From assembly GCA_963922205.1 (NCBI GenBank), contig CAWUHX010000040.1:1372405-1436404 (forward strand): 64,000 nucleotides of DNA, read 5' to 3'. Positions 60,001-64,000 of the stretch are shown here, piece after piece. Both the position numbers and the translations under genes were made by a program. The DNA is from Romanomermis culicivorax. Lineage: Eukaryota > Nematoda > Enoplea > Mermithida > Mermithidae. The notes beneath the pieces are model-generated. The model made no database searches and was not told the DNA's origin. It worked only from the letters and a program-made list of their open reading frames with translations. The stretch's first letter is position 1. Each line of letters opens with the position of its first letter.

Positions 60001-61250
60001 ACCCAGGAACGCCACACGTTATACCAATGCACCTATCTATGAATAACACTGCATTGTACATATATGGTCGACCTTCTTTGGGCTTTGATGGCACCTGCAA
60101 CCAAAAGGTTTAGTTTATTTACCAAGAAAAACTCCTGAAGGAAGTATTTAGTCAGTAGTTATATAGGCTCATAGGAGGGGTTTATAAGGATATCTGTTGT
60201 GTAGGTCATTAGGTTAATCCTCTACTGCCCAGCCCACACATACAATATAGTGGAGCTATTTGTTATGCTGGCCGATTTGTATAACTTAATCATAAATGGT
60301 AAGATTGTAAATAAAGATGGAATGAAGGCCAAATGAGACGAATGTATAGTTGGCAAAAACCCAATAGTTGGCAAAGTGACACCAAACATCAACTACGGAA
60401 CACTATGCAAAACTTTCCATTCATTTGTTTTTGACCAAAAATAGTATAACATAAACAGTTTTCGCATATTTGTTTACCTAATGAAAGTGGACCTACTTTA
60501 ACAACAATGAAATTTAGAAATGAAAAGAATAATGCTAGATGACCAAAAGGCAGATGAAGTCACCCTCTGACACTTTCTACATTGATGTGGAATTTTACAC
60601 TTCAAAGCTTTGAGAGTGCCTGTACATCCCTGTATCTCTAAACACGACGAAGCTCTGGCATACTTTTTACAAACCCTGTAGTGCCCCGCACATGACAAAA
60701 ATTCAGATCATATCACATGGTTATCAATATTTTCTACACCCCCTGTACAGCCCTTTAGTTTAGATGGTTGCTTTGATGCTATGGGTTTCTTTTGTGTACA
60801 CCCTGCAATGTTTAACTACTTGTAAAAAGAGAGCAATAACCGAACCTCTGGCTCTTGCATGCAAAATTTAGTGTTGTCAGTGTCAAATTTGAGTGAATGG
60901 TTGAACGGCTGTCACTGTATAATCATTCAGGAAAGTCAGCCAAGCTTGGACTACTTGTCTCGAACTGTTCAAGCAAAACTGCGTTTGCAACAAATTTCAG
61001 TATAATCCTCACACACACACACCATTTTTTGCAGCATCATGCAGGCAGGCCACTCATGCGATGTACTTCCAACAACGAGAAATGCGTCCTCCTAGGTTTG
61101 TCAACTCAAATCAGCAAAGTGCAAGGCGGTTATGTGAATGAGCAGTTTTTGAACATAACGTCATATTTACCATCAGTGCGCTCTACAATGAAAAGTATGG
61201 AAGATGTGCTCGTGGAAATGATGAATCAGGAGCAACAGGATTCGAGTTAA
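48045..61250 (+). CDS. Multi-domain serine-protease-like gene (one apparently active and two inactive trypsin-fold domains, PAN-like segment), nine exons
   Basis: Exons: 48045-48289, 48675-48943, 50617-50723, 50837-51431, 52239-52455, 52663-53055, 59695-59939, 59995-60107 and 61035-61250. All have GT..AG ends and phases agree throughout, giving 799 codons. Domain 1: RVIGPHKVEPHSKPWSVF start, ITASHC (His), NDIALIRLEKPV (Asp), SISGWG, GDSGSAIV (Ser); the position that is Asp in trypsin is Asn here, so specificity is not tryptic. A PAN/apple-like segment follows (CAIACFIRNNKGSCSYLIAT). Domain 2 (exons 5-6) has CPALLIS and SVGC where the His motif belongs. Domain 3 has TTTEC for TAAHC (His to Glu), SDFALLGV (Asp kept) and HHAGRPLM for GDSGGP (Ser to Ala). 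Such polyserase-type proteins are usually secreted. No signal peptide follows the ATG at 48045, which abuts a TTTCAG acceptor, so a 5' exon is probably missing. Confidence 0.8.
48300..48500. repeat. AT-rich intron repeat
   Basis: Imperfect TATATA / AATATTA repeats within the first intron, including about ten TA units near 48420-48436. Confidence 0.8.
49190..49950 (-). pseudogene. RTE-type LINE reverse transcriptase fragment, antisense in an intron
   Basis: On minus: LLLHADDVLLSQSE (the RT catalytic ADD box, near 49930-49890), NETYQWRARLDEKGMGLNIK (49870-49810), then LKAKIYRTVIHLYRAKHWP and EMRILRRCLCLARLDLV with VVAPIPEK (down to about 49400). This is the known order of the RT end of RTE-like LINEs (LKSKIYKTVVRP .. 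EMRMLRW .. RLDRIRN). Multiple stops and shifts make it dead. It lies in the intron between exons 2 and 3 of the protease gene, in reverse orientation. Confidence 0.75.
51480..52230. other. Intron 4; no gene
   Basis: Contains a near-perfect palindrome at about 51700-51720 (CACAGACATATCTGTCTGTG) and the dispersed-repeat match at 51965-52060 (see 9745). No coding or RNA feature. Confidence 0.4.
53226..55492. mobile_element. Foldback-like element with arms of about 60-base tandem repeats (2.27 kb)
   Basis: The ends are inverted copies: TATACAGCCTGTACAGGGGG at 53226 and, reversed, TATACAGGCCTGTACTGGGG at 55492, both followed by GTACACAAAAGATA. The left arm (to about 53690) contains diverged repeats of a unit like CTTCCATGTAGAAAGTATGC + GAAGCTTCAA + TGTAAAATTCTA. 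The right arm (54530-54690 and 55140-55490) has the same unit reversed. The core is AT-rich with no gene. A SINE (54696-55137) has landed in the right arm. Partial copies lie at 60573-60815 and 63330-63425. Confidence 0.65.
54696..55137 (+). mobile_element. tRNA-derived SINE, copy 1 (about 440 bases)
   Basis: The tRNA-like head has an A box (TTGCTCTAGTGGTTATC), GACTGCTAGTC resembling a Ser-GCT anticodon arm, and a B box (GTTTGATTCCGG). A body of about 350 bases and an A-rich tail (AATAAAAAAAAAAAAG) follow. A second copy at 61461-61880 shares head and body. Confidence 0.85.
55563..56130 (+). pseudogene. Second Penelope-like element remnant
   Basis: RT end (FQRNAYHKRLIQKAMAVKK, VPYSCQLTQKLERICKQY, RPVATSRDTLRKHLS at 55590-55787), then GIY-YIG-type sequence (GVVYSSSMEPCLKACIEETG near 55830-55885; EHRNALKNL). 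It is colinear with the copy at 1-606. Stops follow at 55788, in the endonuclease part and beyond, and the tyrosine of KVYIGETG is lost. It lies inside the long intron of the protease gene. Confidence 0.8.
56132..56265 (+). repeat. tRNA-like segment and hairpin at the second PLE 3' end
   Basis: GATGACCCAGTGGTTACAGC (A-box-like) and CAGGGATCAAATCCC (B-box-like) at 56150-56200, then AGCCTGAAGAAAATAGTGGG with a TAGTG..CACTA stem near 56238-56256. Same order as 630-755. Confidence 0.5.
56240..59290. mobile_element. Large foldback-like element with two-layer repeat arms (about 3.05 kb)
   Basis: Outer arms: GGACAAAATGTCTCGAAC.. (56262-56420) is inverted at 59035-59285 and built of 14-base units (AACAAAATGTCTCC, AACAAAATATCCCC). 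Inner arms: six to seven units of about 93 bases on the left (56420-57070; CACTTTACACAAAAAA, GGGTGTAAACAAG.GTATTTTT) and about four inverted units on the right (58640-59035). The core (57070-58640) has AT-rich sequence and the tRNA-like array. No transposase frame was seen. The left end overlaps the end of the PLE hairpin block. Confidence 0.7.
57610..58370 (-). repeat. Three-unit tandem array of a tRNA-like SINE, unit about 250 bases
   Basis: tRNA-like heads on minus lie at 57780-57714, 58034-57966 and 58283-58216 (GTTGGTAGGGCATCTGCC, TATGCAGAAGGT, B-box TTTGAGCC/TTCGAGCC). Anticodon-loop triplets read TAT, TGT and TGT. Acceptor stems do not pair properly and flanks are shared (CAGAAAAATAACG, TTTGGAAATTGTGGTTGTAG, GAGGAGGAAGGGCCCT), so these are repeat units and not tRNA genes. 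Confidence 0.7.
60195..60572. repeat. Mosaic solo LTR: left end of one family, right end of the other
   Basis: The left part (60195-60375) starts TGTTGTGTAGGTCATTAGG and matches the second LTR family. The right part (60400-60572) matches the gag-pro LTR (TGCAAAACTTTCCATTCATT, AACAGTTTTCGCAT) and ends CCCTCTGACA. It still has TG..CA ends. It lies in the last intron of the protease gene. Confidence 0.65.
60573..60815. repeat. Partial right arm of the 53-55 kb foldback family
   Basis: GAATTTTACACTTCAAAGCTTT, repeated ACCCTGTA / TTTTCTACACCCCCTGTACA, and the end CTTTTGTGTACACCCTG (60786-60803), as at 55260-55480. Confidence 0.55.
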
Positions 61251-61460
61251 GATATAACATTTGACATTTACTAGTGATATTATGGTGGAGGTTTCTGTGA
61301 GGCTCACAGATAGGTGGAGTTTTTAGTATTAGTTTTATCCGTTTTTATTTTGTTGACAATAAGGCATGTTTTCTATAAAAAGTAGCATTCTTATTAGTAA
61401 ACAATTTTTTTAAACTTAATATGTTGAGCGAAGGTTTGATGGTGTAGGAAGTATGGTCAA

Positions 61461-61880
61461 GGCTTTCTCGGTCTAGTGCTTATGGCCTCTGACTACTAGT
61501 CTCAAGAACCAGGTTTGATTCCACATATAACCCAAAATTGAATTTCTGGTAGCTGGCCCAGGCAGACAGAGACTTTCATCTTGCCAGGGTAGATGAATTG
61601 TATAGGCCTGCGTGGAACACTGTTCACACAGGTCCTCTCAGCCCAGTTAGCATCCCTAAGATGGTGTGACCAATGAGGAGGTGGCCCTATACCATAATGA
61701 GATAGGTAGCCAAACAAGTCCTGCTAGCTTTTACTATCTAGTGGAGACCATCAACCTGTGCAATGTGGGCTCCACTAGGTGGTAAAAAACACCCAAAATG
61801 AGCCTCTCATATAAGATGGTCATGTAACTGTATAGTCCTGCAAAGCCTGCCATGTGAATTAAAGGAAAAATGGGTAGGCA
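61461..61880 (+). mobile_element. tRNA-derived SINE, copy 2
   Basis: Same head (GGTCTAGTGCTTATGGCCTC, GACTACTAGTC, GGTTTGATTCC) and body (AATTGAATTTCTGGTAGCTG, GCCCAGGCAGACA) as 54696-55137. It has no long A tail and lies about 200 bases past the protease-gene stop. Confidence 0.8.
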
Positions 61881-61885
61881 TCACT

Positions 61886-64000
61886 CGCCAATGCTAGAGA
61901 TATTGTCTGGACAGTCAATGATTCTATAGTCTATTTTTTTCCAAGTGCACCCAAACCATGTTGAGTATATTGTTCTTACTGTCATTCGCAGAACCACGGT
62001 TGTATCAGATTGACTTTTATCATGTCCAAAAAAATTAAGTTCCTACAATTCCCAAAAAAGTGAAACTTATTATGAGTGTTTTCTCCCTTCTGTAGACTGA
62101 GAAAGTATTTTTCAGCACTTCTCGACCCTTCAACTACCAGTATGGAGATGATATCACCAGCCATTCTGAATCACTCTTTTTATCATAAATGCATTTAGGA
62201 CCCAAGGTTTGGGAGTGTCATGTGACTTCCAAGGGTGAGGGCCCACTGATGCCACAAAGTTTTGGGGAAGGGATGTCTTCACATTTCTCACTATTTTTGT
62301 TCAAGATTGATATTTTTCATCAAAAAATCAACATTTTTTGTTATTTCTGATTGAAAGCATCCAGGTCTTAATTGCTACCATTTTATTACTATCTGGATTC
62401 TGATCCTGATCTATATCTAGTAGAACTGATTACCCCAATCCAGATCTGCAAAATTCTTTCCCAATTAAACAGATCCAGTTCTGGAACTGGATGGAGGTAA
62501 GTTGATTACCTGAATCCAGATGTGGCTGAGGCGAAAGGTTGAAAATCCATTTTCATCTTTATTGATTGGTTAGTTTAACTGAATAATCTACAGTCAGTTG
62601 CAATACAATACATTGCTTTACTGTAATATACCTTACTGTACTATACTACACTATATTATACAAAACAATACTATGCAATACAATACTATACAATAACATA
62701 CTATAGAATACAAAACAATTAAAATACAGAATTAAATTTCTGTCCTTCAAATACTTTCGCATTGATCTGTAAATATCAGCTTTTGCAAATTTTCAACATC
62801 CAAAAAATCAAAGGTAAACTTATTAATGCTTTTGATGCTTGCAATTATGTATCTATATGTTGTCCTCAATGTGGATTCGGCTTCTTGACCACGTTTCAAA
62901 ATTAATTGTTCCGAACAACATTGACTTTTACATAAGATATAGCTGAATGTGAATGATAAGAATCCATTATTAATTTGTTACATATATAGGTTTCTGTTAT
63001 CTTTCTACATAATTATATATATGATGTTCAATATTGAGCAAGTTTCTATGCTACAAGTATGACTTTAGATCTTTTTCATGACTCATAGAAATGATGCTTT
63101 ATCTACTTACTTGAACTTTCCTGATACTTTCCAGAAACTTCCATTGTGTCCAGACAAATATCCAGAATAAAACTGGGAGCTGTTACTCATCAACCACATC
63201 ATCAATATTAAATTTTTAAGGTCATTAGAAAATTGCTTCAGTTGTTATACATTCCGATTCATGGGATAGACAAGAGATGGGCACATTATAAGTATAATAT
63301 TCAAAGTTGCTGCATATAATGTGCAGAGTAGTACAGGGGGTGTAGAAACTTTAGGTGAGCATGAAATTCTATCTGATTTTGTTTAACACACAGGGTGATA
63401 AGGAGGCTACAGAATGTACAGTCAATAATTTGAAAAAAATCCACATCACTGTTGATAGTATAGCAACTCGACCCTAGTAAGAGTTCAAAAAGACATGAAG
63501 GTTTATGGCTCATTTATAAAATAATGTAAAAATTGGCTCGAGGCCTAGAAAGATAGGCATGCACAAAAATCTTACATGATGACTTGAAAATTTTTGAAAC
63601 TTGCAGTATTCTGAAAATGTATGGGCTAAAAACTATAAAACTGTGGAACTTCGAAACTTTCTATAAATGGAAATATTAGGTTCTGTGTATAAAAAAGTTT
63701 TTGGGTTCTACAGTTTTACATAAAAAATTTGTAAAATTTCCTCAGTTTTACATTCTTATAGGTAAAGATTTGTGGAACTTTTGTATGAATTTTCAAAGAT
63801 GTGCAATTTTTTATGAATAAAACTGTGAGCCCATTAGGCTTTATGAATAAAAATATCAAAAGTTTTATGGTTCAACAGCTTAATGCACAAAAATATAAAT
63901 TTATGTAGAAACTTTGAAACTTACACAATCCTCAGGGTTGTAATTCTAAAACAGATAGTTTTGCATACCTAACATTTAAAAACTTCAAAATTTTTATGCA
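61886..64000. other. No gene recognised
   Basis: AT-rich. It holds a palindrome GATCCAGTTCTGGAACTGGAT near 62470-62490, ATACAATACT-type low complexity at 62600-62720, a foldback-arm fragment at 63330-63425, and irregular TTTACATAAAAAATTTGTAAAA-like phrases from 63540. No ORF above background. Confidence 0.4.

Noticed and set aside
60897-61034. Upstream extension of the last protease-gene exon to an ATG at 60897
   Set aside because: The acceptor TTTTTTGCAG at 61034 gives the exact phase and the HHAGRPLM motif. The upstream residues do not fit the protease fold.

Overview
The window looks like an AT-rich stretch of an animal genome, most likely an invertebrate. The evidence is short introns with GT..AG ends (39 to 55 bp in several places), secreted proteins with signal peptides, a mosaic trypsin-type protease gene, and a repeat load of Ty3/gypsy, Penelope-like, RTE-type and tRNA-derived SINE remnants. 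I cannot name the species. No bacterial features are seen. Only two host loci are well supported: a small family of secreted proteins (1.6-14.4 kb) and one long multi-domain serine-protease-like gene (48.0-61.3 kb).

0-15.5 kb: a Penelope-like element (PLE) remnant with a GIY-YIG domain opens the window. It is followed by a paralog cluster: one apparently intact gene on + (2082-2805), a frameshifted copy on - (6424-7108), a further - copy with a damaged start (13101-13875) and an orphan first exon (14030-14084). Each carries a homologous upstream block, and three carry a homologous downstream block, so whole gene units were duplicated, partly inverted. Between them lie a small foldback-like element (8576-9214) and a roughly 930-bp (AAT)n array.

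15.5-22.7 kb: an LTR retrotransposon on - with 819/828-bp LTRs, a G-rich polypurine tract, gag and protease. It has no visible reverse transcriptase or integrase. An unrecognised second ORF stands where pol should be.

22.7-46.7 kb: a tangle of Ty3/gypsy sequence. A unit of about 5.6-5.8 kb (an LTR on +, 1.8 kb of non-LTR sequence, an LTR on -, and gag) is tandemly duplicated (23063-28686 and 28708-34533). To its right are at least two different pol genes on -. One (42.3-37.6 kb) has protease, RT, RNase H and an integrase that has lost its first catalytic Asp. The other (45.5-42.5 kb) has a YLDD-type RT and is cut off after RNase H. A long unrecognised ORF (34986-36934) sits downstream of the integrase.

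46.7-64 kb: the protease gene. Nine exons splice in frame into at least 799 codons. They encode one trypsin-type domain with His, Asp and Ser in place, a PAN/apple-like segment, and two protease-like domains that have lost catalytic residues. Its introns hold an RTE LINE fragment, two foldback-like elements with arms of short tandem repeats, a second PLE remnant, SINEs, a three-unit tRNA-like array and a mosaic LTR.
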